Of a stretch of DNA of 25,149 nucleotides, positions 8,209 through 15,930 are shown in pieces. The position numbers and the translations under genes are program-made. The first letter of the stretch is position 1. Each line of letters starts with the position of its first letter. The notes under the pieces were generated by a model. The model saw only the letters and a program-made list of their open reading frames with translations. It had not been told where the DNA came from and searched no databases. This DNA comes from Patescibacteria group bacterium (lineage in GTDB: Bacteria; Patescibacteriota; Patescibacteriia; 2-12-FULL-60-25): contig JAGOUA010000006.1 of NCBI GenBank assembly GCA_018061485.1, positions 1-25,149 on the forward strand. The letters are read 5' to 3'.

Positions 8209-9079
8209 ACAAAAAGCGCTTCATCCATTGTGGGTCGACTTGTACACGGAGTTCGAGGTGAACCCGTTTTCCCATGGAGAGCTCGATTTCTTTGCGTGCG
8301 TCTGAACCGATGAGCTTGATCATGCTTCCACCTGCGCCGATGAGCATCTTTTTATACCGATCGTCGGTGGTCCACACCGTGGCCTCGACACGTTCGAGAT
8401 CTTCACGCGGAGCGCTGATGTCGGTTACCTCGACTTTTACGGTGTAGGGGAGCTCTTTTCGCAAGCGTAAAAACGTTTTTTCACGAACGATCTCTTCCAG
8501 CCACTCGCGATGCGATAAGTCTGTGAGCTGCATGGGAGGGTAAAACCACTCGCCTTCGGGAAGGAGGGTAAAGACGTGATCCACGACGCGGTTTAGCTCG
8601 TGATGTTTTAGGGCGGAGATTTCGTACGTGGCTTCTTGCCCAACATCTATCGCTCGAGCTTCTTGCATGAAGGGGCGATTGTGCTCGGGAAGATCGCATT
8701 TATTAATTAAAACAATCTTCGGGATAGCCACACGCGCCAAAAGGCTTTGCAAATGGGCTTCTTCTGGGCCGGGTGCACGTGCAGGATCGATCACATACAA
8801 AACAGCCTCAATGCCCTCGAGTTGCTCTTTGACGAGTTCGTTTAAGCGTTGGGACAGCGCGTCAGGTTTTTGTAAAAAGACACCCGGCGTATCAACGAAT
8901 ACCACTTGACCGCGTTTTTCATCGGTTAAAATGCCACGAACAGGCAAGCGGGTCGTCTGCGGCTTTGGGCTAACGATCGCGACTTTGCTTCCGATGAGGG
9001 CGTTCAAAAGAGTTGATTTGCCAACGTTTGAACGACCGACAAGAGCGACGAAACCGCTTTTTTTGAGGGGGGCAGACAT
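8192..9079 (-). CDS. era: GTPase Era
   Basis: 295 aa, the usual length. Era is an essential GTPase that binds the 3' end of 16S rRNA during 30S maturation. The G domain shows G1 GRSNVGKST (15-23), G2 region with QTTR (~41-44), G3 DTPG (63-66) and G4 NKCD (126-129). A C-terminal KH domain has its GxxG-type loop in LIGAGGSMIKLIGSDA (about residues 231-246), followed by the conserved KEIE. It starts 18 nt after the stop of the upstream methyltransferase gene. A -10-like TATTCT sits 6 nt before its ATG, so it may also have its own leaderless start. Its 3' end overlaps the next gene. Confidence 0.97.
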   Translation of the reverse strand: MSAPLKKSGFVALVGRSNVGKSTLLNALIGSKVAIVSPKPQTTRLPVRGILTDEKRGQVVFVDTPGVFLQKPDALSQRLNELVKEQLEGIEAVLYVIDPARAPGPEEAHLQSLLARVAIPKIVLINKCDLPEHNRPFMQEARAIDVGQEATYEISALKHHELNRVVDHVFTLLPEGEWFYPPMQLTDLSHREWLEEIVREKTFLRLRKELPYTVKVEVTDISAPREDLERVEATVWTTDDRYKKMLIGAGGSMIKLIGSDARKEIELSMGKRVHLELRVQVDPQWMKRFLYAHSA

Positions 9080-9085
9080 AGATTC

Positions 9086-9091
9086 AGAATA
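9086..9091 (-). promoter_or_regulatory. Possible internal -10 element for era
   Basis: On the minus strand TATTCT (9091-9086) lies 6 nt before ATG 9079, the same geometry as other starts here. No convincing -35 at 16-18 bp, so this is weak. Confidence 0.3.
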
Positions 9092-9097
9092 GCACGA

Positions 9098-10450
9098 TTA
9101 GGACTTCTCCGCACGACGAACGAGGGTATGCACTACCTCGACATGGGCGGTATGAGGAAAGAGATCAAGAGGCTGCACACGAACCAGGTCGTAGACACGT
9201 TCAAGAGCCGGCAGTTCTTTCAAGAACGAGTGGTAGTTGCACGAGACATATACCACGCGAGCTGGGCCGTGCTGGATGAGGGCTTCGAGGGCTTTTGGAT
9301 GTAGTCCGGCGCGAGGAGGGTCGATGATTGCCACGTCGGCTTTCCATGCTTCAGGGGAGAGCTGTTCAACGGGGCCACTTTCAAACTGACAGCGCTCAGC
9401 GACAGCGTTGAGTGAAGCGTTACGACGCGCCTCGGAGACGGCGAACGGATCAAGTTCTTGTCCAAACACGCTCGCTCCGCGTTTGGCGCACGCGATGCCG
9501 AAAAAGCCGATTCCACCGTATAAATCCAACAGGTGCTTACCCTGTATATCGCCCAAGGCTTCAAGAACCGTGGCTTGGAGCGCTTCTGCCATCACGGTAT
9601 TGGTTTGAAAGAACGCGTTTGGATGAATTTGGTACGCAATACCGCCCACCTGTTCGTGATGGTACGGCGTGCCGATGAGCGCTTCGATGGTTTCTGCGTA
9701 GGATACATCCGTCGGGCGAGTATTTTCTCCCAAGATCAGCGAGGTGCACAAAGGAGCGAACGCTTCTCGTAAGAGGGTTTTTTGCTCGTCGGAAACAGTG
9801 ACAAGGGAATGGACGAGAAGATGGATGAGGCGTTCGCCTGTGTTACGCCCAAGGCGAATAATAAGATAGCGAAATTGCCCCGTATGTTTGCGCGCGTCCC
9901 ATGGTTCCCAGGCGCAGGCTTTCATGATGTGGCGAGCTTGTTCCAAAATAGCGGGCGTTGCCTCATCAAGCAAAAGACAGGTGGAGAGATCGAGATATCG
10001 ATTCCAGCTGCCGTATTCTTTCAGGCCGATATCACCTTTCCAGCTCACGGCGTAGTCCATGCGATTACGGAAGCCTTCGGTTTGAGGGCATGGGCGGACC
10101 GCTTCTACGGGAATGTGGGTGAGAGTGGCGTAGGCTTTGTTGAGAGCTTGTTGTTTGAGAGTAAGTTGCGCGGGATACGCTAATGCTTGCCACAAACATC
10201 CGCCGCACACGTTGGCGTGAGGGCACGGAGCCTGAACGCGCTCGGAGGCTGGTGTCAGGACGCGGGTGAGTTCGGCGATCCAAAACCCTTTATCACGCTT
10301 GCGAAACGTCGCTTGGACGGTGTCGCCAACAAACGTAAAAGGGATCGCCACGCGTCGCGTGGTTCCATCTTGGACCGTGTATTCCATCAGGCCGCGGCCT
10401 TTGTCATCTATAGAGGTAATCGCCCCCTCGAGGGTCTCGCCGTATTTCAT
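9098..10450 (-). CDS. RlmD/TrmA-family RNA (uracil-5-)-methyltransferase with 4Fe-4S cluster
   Basis: 450 aa. The N-terminal ~65 residues form a TRAM RNA-binding domain. Cluster cysteines are C76, C82 and C85 (CPHANVCGGC) plus C158 (STCLL), the RumA/RlmD arrangement. The catalytic SAM-dependent half carries QTN (in FFQTNTVM), DLYGGIGFFGI, DPPRAGL, and VYVSCN containing the likely nucleophilic cysteine, with a terminal PHTAHVE. The family makes m5U in 23S rRNA or tRNA; which one cannot be told from sequence alone. ATG 10450 is chosen over longer upstream frames because the family begins with this TRAM segment and a -10 element sits 6 nt upstream. It leads an operon with era and is divergent from the SpoU methyltransferase at 10497. 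Confidence 0.93.
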   Translation of the reverse strand: MKYGETLEGAITSIDDKGRGLMEYTVQDGTTRRVAIPFTFVGDTVQATFRKRDKGFWIAELTRVLTPASERVQAPCPHANVCGGCLWQALAYPAQLTLKQQALNKAYATLTHIPVEAVRPCPQTEGFRNRMDYAVSWKGDIGLKEYGSWNRYLDLSTCLLLDEATPAILEQARHIMKACAWEPWDARKHTGQFRYLIIRLGRNTGERLIHLLVHSLVTVSDEQKTLLREAFAPLCTSLILGENTRPTDVSYAETIEALIGTPYHHEQVGGIAYQIHPNAFFQTNTVMAEALQATVLEALGDIQGKHLLDLYGGIGFFGIACAKRGASVFGQELDPFAVSEARRNASLNAVAERCQFESGPVEQLSPEAWKADVAIIDPPRAGLHPKALEALIQHGPARVVYVSCNYHSFLKELPALERVYDLVRVQPLDLFPHTAHVEVVHTLVRRAEKS

Positions 10451-10456
10451 GCGCGG

Positions 10457-10485
10457 AGTGTAGCCAAAACAGGGATGTTTGGCTA
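10457..10485 (-). promoter_or_regulatory. Leaderless-type promoter for the m5U methyltransferase operon
   Basis: Minus strand: -35 TAGCCA (10485-10480), 17-bp spacer, -10 TACACT (10462-10457), 6 nt to ATG 10450. It overlaps completely with the plus-strand promoter at 10461-10489. Confidence 0.55.
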
Positions 10486-10489
10486 GGAT
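10461..10489 (+). promoter_or_regulatory. Leaderless-type promoter for the SpoU methyltransferase operon
   Basis: -35 TAGCCA (10461-10466), 17-bp spacer, -10 TAGGAT (10484-10489), 7 nt to ATG 10497. The two -35 boxes are the arms of an inverted repeat (TAGCCAAA 10461-10468, TTTGGCTA 10478-10485). Confidence 0.55.
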
Positions 10490-10496
10490 GACACCC

Positions 10497-10979
10497 ATGC
10501 GACCAGAACTGCATCTTATCGCGCATGACATTCGTTCGCGCCAAAACGTGGGGGCGCTCTTCCGTTTGGCGGACGTGTTTGGCGTGGCGAAGATCTGGTG
10601 TGCGGGGTACACACCCGTTCCTCCAGATGAAAAAATCCACAAAACCGCCCTTGGAGCTGAAGCGTGGATCCCTTGGGAGCAAGAAGTGGCGATTGACCGG
10701 TTGTTGGAACGATTTGCGGATCAGGGCATTCCTGTTTTTGCCCTCGAACGTACGCAAGAAGCTCAAGCTCTGTGTGACGTTGTTCTTCCTGAGCGCTATG
10801 CGTTGTTACTCGGAACAGAAACAACGGGTGTGCCCGCGAGTCTTTTGGAGCGTGTGCAGGGGGTGATCGCGATTCCGCAGGTGGGAAAAAAAGAATCATT
10901 AAACGTGGCGATGGCGGCCGGTATCGCCTGCTACGAGCTCTTAATCGCTCGTCAACATGCTTCAAAAGAGGTACGCTAG
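10497..10979 (+). CDS. SpoU/TrmH-family RNA 2'-O-methyltransferase
   Basis: 160 aa, a minimal SPOUT-fold enzyme without an extra RNA-binding domain. It methylates ribose 2'-OH in tRNA or rRNA using SAM, likely as a knotted dimer. Motif 1 is visible as DIRSRQNVGALFRLADVFG (11-29, with the catalytic Arg and Asn-x-Gly), motif 2 as LLLGTETTGVP and motif 3 as IPQVGKKESLNVAMAAGIA. The position between motifs fits the TrmH/TrmL type; the exact target nucleotide is not readable. ATG 10497 is chosen because it begins the conserved domain and is 7 nt after the -10; in-frame ATG 10488 and TTG 10479 lie in the promoter. First gene of a four-gene operon. Confidence 0.92.
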   Translation: MRPELHLIAHDIRSRQNVGALFRLADVFGVAKIWCAGYTPVPPDEKIHKTALGAEAWIPWEQEVAIDRLLERFADQGIPVFALERTQEAQALCDVVLPERYALLLGTETTGVPASLLERVQGVIAIPQVGKKESLNVAMAAGIACYELLIARQHASKEVR

Positions 10980-10983
10980 CCTT

Positions 10984-11703
10984 ATGAACACGACATCGAT
11001 TCGCTTTGTGATTCCTGCCAAGAACGAGGCGCTGCTTTTGCCGCGACTGCTGGATTCATTGGAGAAGCAAGTGACGCGTCACGTGTGGAAGGTGGTGGTC
11101 GCTGATGCGAACTCGCTTGATAAAACGCGCGAGATAGCGACGACACATGGAGCGACGGTGGTGAAGGGTGGTATGCCTGGACCTGGACGCAACGCGGGGG
11201 CAAAAGATGCGACCGAAGAATGGCTCTGGTTTATCGATGCCGATGGCGTGTTTCCGTCGGTGGACACGATTGAGCGCGCGATAGATGAATGCCAGCGTCA
11301 ACAAGCGGATTTCGCCACCTGTCGATTAGAGGGGGATGAACCTTCGTGGTTGGGAACGATTTCGCATGACCTCTTTGCGTGGTATAGCGCATATACCGCG
11401 GCGACCTTTCCGCGCATTCCTGGAACGTGTTTTTTGGTGAAGCGTGCATGGTTTGTGCGTGTTGGTGGGTTTAACGAAAAAGTGGTGTTTGCGGAAGATA
11501 TGGATCTTGCTGAGCGTCTGCATAAGGCCGGTGCGCGCTTTGCGTATCTTGCGAACATTCCGTTTCAGACCTCGCTTCGACGCTATACGCGCGATGGGTA
11601 TCTCCGTACGGGTATTCGTTTTTTACGGGCAGAGTGGCATATGCGTATCAAGGGCCCGATCACCAAGGAGCTCTTTCCGTACGGGTTTGATCATGCTCGT
11701 TAA
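10984..11703 (+). CDS. Family 2 glycosyltransferase
   Basis: 239 aa, a GT-A fold with no transmembrane segment. It opens with the typical FVIPAKNEALLLPRLLDSL, then VVVADANSLDKT and FIDADG (the DxD-type metal/nucleotide site), and later AEDMDLAERLHKAG, the acidic acceptor/catalytic region. It probably transfers a sugar from a nucleotide-sugar donor to a lipid or envelope acceptor in the cytoplasm. An ATG at 10957 would overlap the previous gene; ATG 10984, four nt after that gene's TAG, starts the domain properly. A GAGGT lies 13 nt upstream, too far to be a good ribosome site. Its place before murJ hints at envelope polymer synthesis, which is inference. Confidence 0.92.
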   Translation: MNTTSIRFVIPAKNEALLLPRLLDSLEKQVTRHVWKVVVADANSLDKTREIATTHGATVVKGGMPGPGRNAGAKDATEEWLWFIDADGVFPSVDTIERAIDECQRQQADFATCRLEGDEPSWLGTISHDLFAWYSAYTAATFPRIPGTCFLVKRAWFVRVGGFNEKVVFAEDMDLAERLHKAGARFAYLANIPFQTSLRRYTRDGYLRTGIRFLRAEWHMRIKGPITKELFPYGFDHAR

Positions 11704-11706
11704 TAT

Positions 11707-12045
11707 ATGCCTCGCACTCGTATCGGTAGGGTGGAAGAGGTGCGCGAGGGCGAAGGCAAGACCGTCCCGCTCGTCCCGGGAACAAGCGCCTATGTGTTTC
11801 GATATAAGGGGATGGTGCGCGCCTTTGTGAATCGGTGTCCTCATATGGGCGGGCCTGTTGAGCTGGATGTGACAACGGGAGTGTGCGTGTGTCGTTGGCA
11901 CGAAGCATCATTTGACGCGTGTACGGGTCACCGAAAAGAGGGGCAAGCCGCAGAAGGAACGGGTCTCGCGCCCCTTGTCATCGAACAAGAGGGTGATGAA
12001 CTGGTGCTTGTATGGGATCTGCCGAAGGATCCGTTTGCGTTTTAA
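11707..12045 (+). CDS. Stand-alone Rieske [2Fe-2S] ferredoxin-like protein
   Basis: 112 aa, a single soluble Rieske domain. Ligands are present as CPH (C-x-H) and CRWH (C-x2-H) separated by 15 residues, which fits the Cys2His2 Rieske cluster of ferredoxins and dioxygenase/nitrite reductase small subunits. The tail LVLVWDLPKDPFAF is unremarkable. There is no oxygenase or reductase partner in the window, no signal peptide and no membrane helix. It is linked to the glycosyltransferase before it and murJ after it by TAA-NNN-ATG junctions, so it is co-transcribed. Electron donor and acceptor are unknown. Confidence 0.92.
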   Translation: MPRTRIGRVEEVREGEGKTVPLVPGTSAYVFRYKGMVRAFVNRCPHMGGPVELDVTTGVCVCRWHEASFDACTGHRKEGQAAEGTGLAPLVIEQEGDELVLVWDLPKDPFAF

Positions 12046-12048
12046 GCT

Positions 12049-13626
12049 ATGCTTTGTTTTCTGCGACGATGCTGGGCGTCTACTTCTTCTGGCGTAGGTC
12101 AAGCGGCGATGATTCTGGCAGGTGCGTCCGTTGTATCGCGTGTGTTGGGCGTGGTGCGCGACCGTTTGTTAGCGGCGACGTTTGGGGCTGGGTGGGAGCT
12201 TGATGCGTACTACGCGGCGTTTCGCTTACCTGATACACTCTACAATCTGGTGATCCTCGGGGCGTTAAGCGCGGGATTTTTGCCTATTTATACGGAGCTT
12301 CGTGCAAAAGAGGGCGCGACAAAAGCGTACGCCTTCGCTGGAACGGTGCTGCGCTGGGTGGCGATGATCTGCGCCTTGGGGGGAGTGGTCGGAGCGTTCT
12401 TGGCACCATCTCTTGTGCCGCTTGTCGCACGTGGTTTTTCGCAAGATCGGCTGGATCTTGCGGTTCAGCTCACACGCATCCTGTTTCTTTCGCCGATCTT
12501 TTTAGGAATGTCAGCCATTGTTGGCGGTGTACTCCAAACCGCGAAACGTACGCTGGTGTTTGCGGTGGCGCCTATTTGGTATAACTTGGGGATTTTGCTG
12601 GGTATCACGGTGGGCGCACGCTTTTTTGGGATGATGGGTGTGGCTATCGGTGTCGTGATTGGGGCGTTTTTCCATATGACGACGCAGGTGGTGGTCGCAC
12701 GACAAGAGGGGGTTAAGCTTCGCGGTTCGCTCGCGTGGACGCCAGACATGACCCGATTGCTTCGACTGACGTTTCCACGCTTGGCGGCGCTTGGTGCGTC
12801 GCAAGGAAGCTTGCTTGTCACTATGGGATTTGCTTCGACGCTCTCCGTTGGATCGGTGGCGGTGTGGCAGTTGGGGAATAATCTGCAGAGTTTTCCCCTT
12901 GGGGTGATCGGTATTTCGTTCGCGATCGCCGCGTTTCCGCTCTTGTCTGAGGCGGCTGGATCAAAAAACGTTGTAGCCTATCACGAAACGCTGGAGCGTG
13001 CAGGAAGAAAGATCCTGTTCTTTTTGGTGCCAATCTCGCTTTTACTCATCCTGCTTCGCGCGCAGTTTGTACGGCTCATCTTGGGTGATGGCGCCTTTGA
13101 TTGGTCTGCAACTATTGCGACGGCAGAGGTCGTGGGATGGATGAGTGTTTCTCTGGTTGCGCAAGCGATGATTCCGCTCTTGGCAAGAGCTTTTTACGCG
13201 ATTCAGTCGACGTGGACGCCGTTTCTTGTGACGGTGATCGCCGAAAGTACTAATATCTTGGTCGCGTGGTATGCCTATCAACGATACGGCGTTCGTGGGC
13301 TTGCGATGGCATTTACCGTCGCCGCCATCGTGCAAATGACCCTTCTCTGGATCTGCTTACGCCAACGTGCGGGAGCGGCCTTCGAGCAGGGGCTTTTGCA
13401 TATGTTGGGTTTTGCGCTCGTGGCGAGTGTTCCCGCCTTGATGTTGGCGTGGGGGGCGCGTCAGGTAGTGGGAACGATCTTTCCGCTCTCGCAGTTTTGG
13501 CAGGTAGCTCTTCAGCTGGCAGCGGCATTTGGGGTGGCGTCATTGGCGTATCTCGCCACGATGTACGCGTTCGGGCAACGCGAGGCTGAAGAGCTTGTGG
13601 CTCGTATACGACGATTCTTGCCTTGA
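12049..13626 (+). CDS. murJ: Lipid II flippase MurJ
   Basis: 525 aa with about 14 predicted membrane helices, the MOP-superfamily MurJ architecture. It flips lipid II to the outer membrane face for peptidoglycan synthesis. Family signatures are visible near the N-terminus: ASVVSRVLGVVRDRLLAATFGAG, DAYYAAFRLPDTLYNLVILGALSAGFLPIY (given here as two adjacent stretches at about residues 27-49 and 52-81). Helices follow in a regular basic/hydrophobic pattern to the end, FGQREAEELVARIRRFLP. It starts 3 nt after the Rieske stop; the first ~15 residues (MLCFLRRCWAS) are poorly typical, so an internal start such as the ATG near residue 21 is possible. It supplies substrate to the PBP at 21246. Confidence 0.94.
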   Translation: MLCFLRRCWASTSSGVGQAAMILAGASVVSRVLGVVRDRLLAATFGAGWELDAYYAAFRLPDTLYNLVILGALSAGFLPIYTELRAKEGATKAYAFAGTVLRWVAMICALGGVVGAFLAPSLVPLVARGFSQDRLDLAVQLTRILFLSPIFLGMSAIVGGVLQTAKRTLVFAVAPIWYNLGILLGITVGARFFGMMGVAIGVVIGAFFHMTTQVVVARQEGVKLRGSLAWTPDMTRLLRLTFPRLAALGASQGSLLVTMGFASTLSVGSVAVWQLGNNLQSFPLGVIGISFAIAAFPLLSEAAGSKNVVAYHETLERAGRKILFFLVPISLLLILLRAQFVRLILGDGAFDWSATIATAEVVGWMSVSLVAQAMIPLLARAFYAIQSTWTPFLVTVIAESTNILVAWYAYQRYGVRGLAMAFTVAAIVQMTLLWICLRQRAGAAFEQGLLHMLGFALVASVPALMLAWGARQVVGTIFPLSQFWQVALQLAAAFGVASLAYLATMYAFGQREAEELVARIRRFLP

Positions 13627-13651
13627 TATTTTTGCTCTGTTCAGGCATATT
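13623..13651 (+). promoter_or_regulatory. Leaderless-type promoter for lepA
   Basis: -35 TTGATA (13623-13628, overlapping the murJ stop), 17-bp spacer, -10 CATATT (13646-13651), 6 nt to ATG 13658. Confidence 0.6.
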
Positions 13652-13657
13652 TCGCCC

Positions 13658-15463
13658 ATGCAACAGTCTTCTATTCGCAACTTTTGTATTATCGCGCACA
13701 TCGATCATGGAAAGTCGACGCTTTCGGATCGGTTGCTTGAAGTTACGGGTACCGTAGAAAAGCGCAAAATGAAGGAACAGCTTTTGGATACCATGGATTT
13801 GGAGCGCGAGCGCGGGATCACAATCAAGCTGCAGCCAGCGCGTATGGAATATACCGCGCAAGATGGCCAGGTGTACGAACTCAACTTGATTGATACTCCC
13901 GGACACGTGGATTTTACCTACGAGGTCTCGCGTTCGCTCGCGGCGGTCGAAGGAGCGATTCTGCTTGTGGACTCGACGCAGGGTGTGCAAGCGCAGACGA
14001 TCGCAAACTTGTATCTCGCGATGGAGCAAAATCTCACGATTATCCCCGTTCTCAACAAGATTGACTTGCCGAATGCGGACGTGGAGCGTCGCGCGGCAGA
14101 AATCATGCAATTGATTGGCTGTAAGCGTGAAGAGATTATGACGGCCTCGGGCAAAACGGGAGAGGGGGTTCCGGCGATCTTGGAGCGTATCGTTCGTGAA
14201 GTGCCGCCTCCAGCAGGTCAGCCGAATAAACCACCCCGAGCGATTATTTTTGATTCCAAGTACGACGATTATCAGGGGGTGATCGCGTATGTTCGCTGTG
14301 TAGACGGTCGTCTCGTGAAGGGCGAGAGCGTACATTTTATGGCGACGGATGCTGATGGGGTGATGCTCGATGTTGGTGCGCTTAAGCCCCAACATTCGCC
14401 ACTTTCTGCGCTTGAAACGGGGGAGATCGGTTATGTGGTGACCGGTCTCAAGGATATTAGCGCGGTGCGCGTGGGTGATACGCTCACGGCAAAGGCAACG
14501 CTCGCTGAAACCGAGCCGTTGGCCGGGTATAAAGAGGTGCATCCCATGGTGTACGCGGGTATTTTTCCGAGCGAAGGCAACGAATATGAGCGTCTGCGTG
14601 ATGCGATCTTGAAACTCAAGCTGAATGATGCGGCGCTCACGTTTGAACCGGAGCATTCCGCGGCCTTGGGCTTTGGGTTTCGCTGCGGATTACTCGGTAT
14701 GTTGCACTTGGAAATCGTGCAAGAGCGGTTGATGCGGGAATTCAACATGGAAGTCGTCGTGACGACGCCGTCCGTAGGATACGAAGTAACGCTCACGAGC
14801 GGTCAAGAAAAGAAGGTCAAGTCCCCTGCGGAGTTTCCGGATCCTTCGCATATTCAAGAATCCCGCGAACCGTGGGTAAAAGTGGATATCGTGTGTCCAA
14901 AAGACTACTTGGGAAATGTGATGCAGCTTGTTCAGGATCGTCGTGGCGTGTATCAAACCACGGAGTATCTTGATGCACAGCGCGCGATTTTACATTACGA
15001 TATGCCGCTCGCGTCGGTGATTGTGGATTTTTACGACAAACTCAAGGGGGTAACGGCGGGATACGCCTCGCTCAACTACGAATACAAAGACATGCGCGTG
15101 TCTGATATTGTGCGTCTCACGATTCTTGTTGCGGAAGAGCCGGTCGAAGCACTCGCGACGTTGCTTCACGAGTCAGAGGCCTATACCCGCGGCAAAGAAA
15201 TCGTCGAAACCCTGAAGGAAGAGCTGCCTCGTCAGCAGTTTGTGGTAAAATTGCAAGCGGCTGTTGGGGCCAAGATTATCGCTTCGGATCGTTTGAGTGC
15301 CTTTCGAAAGGATGTGCTTGCCAAGATGTCCGGAGGAGATTATTCGCGTAAATCCAAGCTCTTACAGAAGCAAAAGAAAGGAAAAGCGCGGATGCTTGAG
15401 CATGGAAAAGGTGGGGTGGAGATTCCACCGGATACGTTTATCAAAGTCTTACGCCGCTCATAA
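13658..15463 (+). CDS. lepA: Elongation factor 4 (LepA), back-translocating GTPase
   Basis: 601 aa, normal for the family. It is a ribosome-bound GTPase that remodels stalled or mistranslocated ribosomes. Seen are G1 AHIDHGKST (13-21), the switch region ERERGITIK, G3 DTPGHVDF, G4 NKIDLPNAD, then the EF-Tu-like domain II and the LepA-specific C-terminal domain ending LLQKQKKGKARMLEHGKGG and VEIPPDTFIKVL. The CTD has a slightly longer HGKGG loop than usual. ATG 13658 begins the conserved MQQSSIRNFCIIAHIDHGK; the frame is open upstream into murJ but that is not coding. It has its own promoter and is followed by a 34-aa peptide gene 13 nt later. Confidence 0.97.
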   Translation: MQQSSIRNFCIIAHIDHGKSTLSDRLLEVTGTVEKRKMKEQLLDTMDLERERGITIKLQPARMEYTAQDGQVYELNLIDTPGHVDFTYEVSRSLAAVEGAILLVDSTQGVQAQTIANLYLAMEQNLTIIPVLNKIDLPNADVERRAAEIMQLIGCKREEIMTASGKTGEGVPAILERIVREVPPPAGQPNKPPRAIIFDSKYDDYQGVIAYVRCVDGRLVKGESVHFMATDADGVMLDVGALKPQHSPLSALETGEIGYVVTGLKDISAVRVGDTLTAKATLAETEPLAGYKEVHPMVYAGIFPSEGNEYERLRDAILKLKLNDAALTFEPEHSAALGFGFRCGLLGMLHLEIVQERLMREFNMEVVVTTPSVGYEVTLTSGQEKKVKSPAEFPDPSHIQESREPWVKVDIVCPKDYLGNVMQLVQDRRGVYQTTEYLDAQRAILHYDMPLASVIVDFYDKLKGVTAGYASLNYEYKDMRVSDIVRLTILVAEEPVEALATLLHESEAYTRGKEIVETLKEELPRQQFVVKLQAAVGAKIIASDRLSAFRKDVLAKMSGGDYSRKSKLLQKQKKGKARMLEHGKGGVEIPPDTFIKVLRRS

Positions 15464-15476
15464 ACTCTCTTTTTCT

Positions 15477-15581
15477 ATGGAACACCTTTCTCGTCGCCGT
15501 CGATTCGTTGTCCGCGTCCTTGCGGTGTTTATGATCGGAGCGATGGTGCTGTTTGCGGTTGCGCCACTCGCGGGGTTTTAG
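15477..15581 (+). CDS. 34-aa single-pass membrane peptide
   Basis: Too short to be picked up routinely. It opens 13 nt after the lepA stop with the same pyrimidine-rich TTTTTCT before ATG seen at other starts here. The product begins MEHLSRRRRFVVR and continues with a hydrophobic helix of about 20 residues (VLAVFMIGAMVLFAVAPLAG), giving a basic cytoplasmic end and a membrane helix. The frame ends 6 nt before the gatC promoter. It could be a genuine small membrane protein or a fortuitous frame; codon use resembles its neighbours. Confidence 0.5.
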   Translation: MEHLSRRRRFVVRVLAVFMIGAMVLFAVAPLAGF

Positions 15582-15586
15582 TCAGG

Positions 15587-15615
15587 TTGTTCTTTTTTCT
15601 CGCGTTCAGTACGCT
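15587..15615 (+). promoter_or_regulatory. Leaderless-type promoter for gatC
   Basis: -35 TTGTTC (15587-15592), 17-bp spacer, -10 TACGCT (15610-15615), 6 nt to ATG 15622. Confidence 0.6.
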
Positions 15616-15621
15616 GTATCC

Positions 15622-15927
15622 ATGTCGTACTCCCGTTCCACGATCGAAGACTTGGCTCGTCTGACGCGTATCCAAATTTCGCCAGAAGAAGCCGACCGTC
15701 TCACGCACCAGATTGGGGCGATTTTGCAGTATGTTGAGCGTTTACAGCAGATTGACGTCTCGTCCGTGGTGGATGGTCCCGTGTTTCAAGACACGCTTCC
15801 ACCCGATCGTGACCTCGTTCGTCCTCAAGATGACGTCGCGGAGCGGGTGATTCAGGCGTTTCCGGACCGGGTAGGGAATGCGCTTCGTGTGCCGGCCGTG
15901 TTTCATGATCGTAAACAGAACGTCTAA
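15622..15927 (+). CDS. gatC: Asp/Glu-tRNA amidotransferase subunit C
   Basis: 101 aa. GatC is the small scaffold that wraps the GatA/GatB interface of the amidotransferase converting Glu-tRNA(Gln) and/or Asp-tRNA(Asn) to the amide forms. The typical start (IEDLARLTRIQISPEEA) and middle (ILQYVERLQQIDV, then DGPV, LPPDRDLVRPQDD) are clear, as is the terminal NALRVPAVF. ATG 15622 fits the family and the promoter. GatA follows after TAA-TCT-ATG; gatB is not in the window. Confidence 0.94.
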   Translation: MSYSRSTIEDLARLTRIQISPEEADRLTHQIGAILQYVERLQQIDVSSVVDGPVFQDTLPPDRDLVRPQDDVAERVIQAFPDRVGNALRVPAVFHDRKQNV

Positions 15928-15930
15928 TCT

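Noticed and set aside
13313..14656. 447-codon open frame antisense to murJ and lepA
   Set aside because: Spans two real genes on the other strand and shows no recognisable domain; a consequence of biased codon use.
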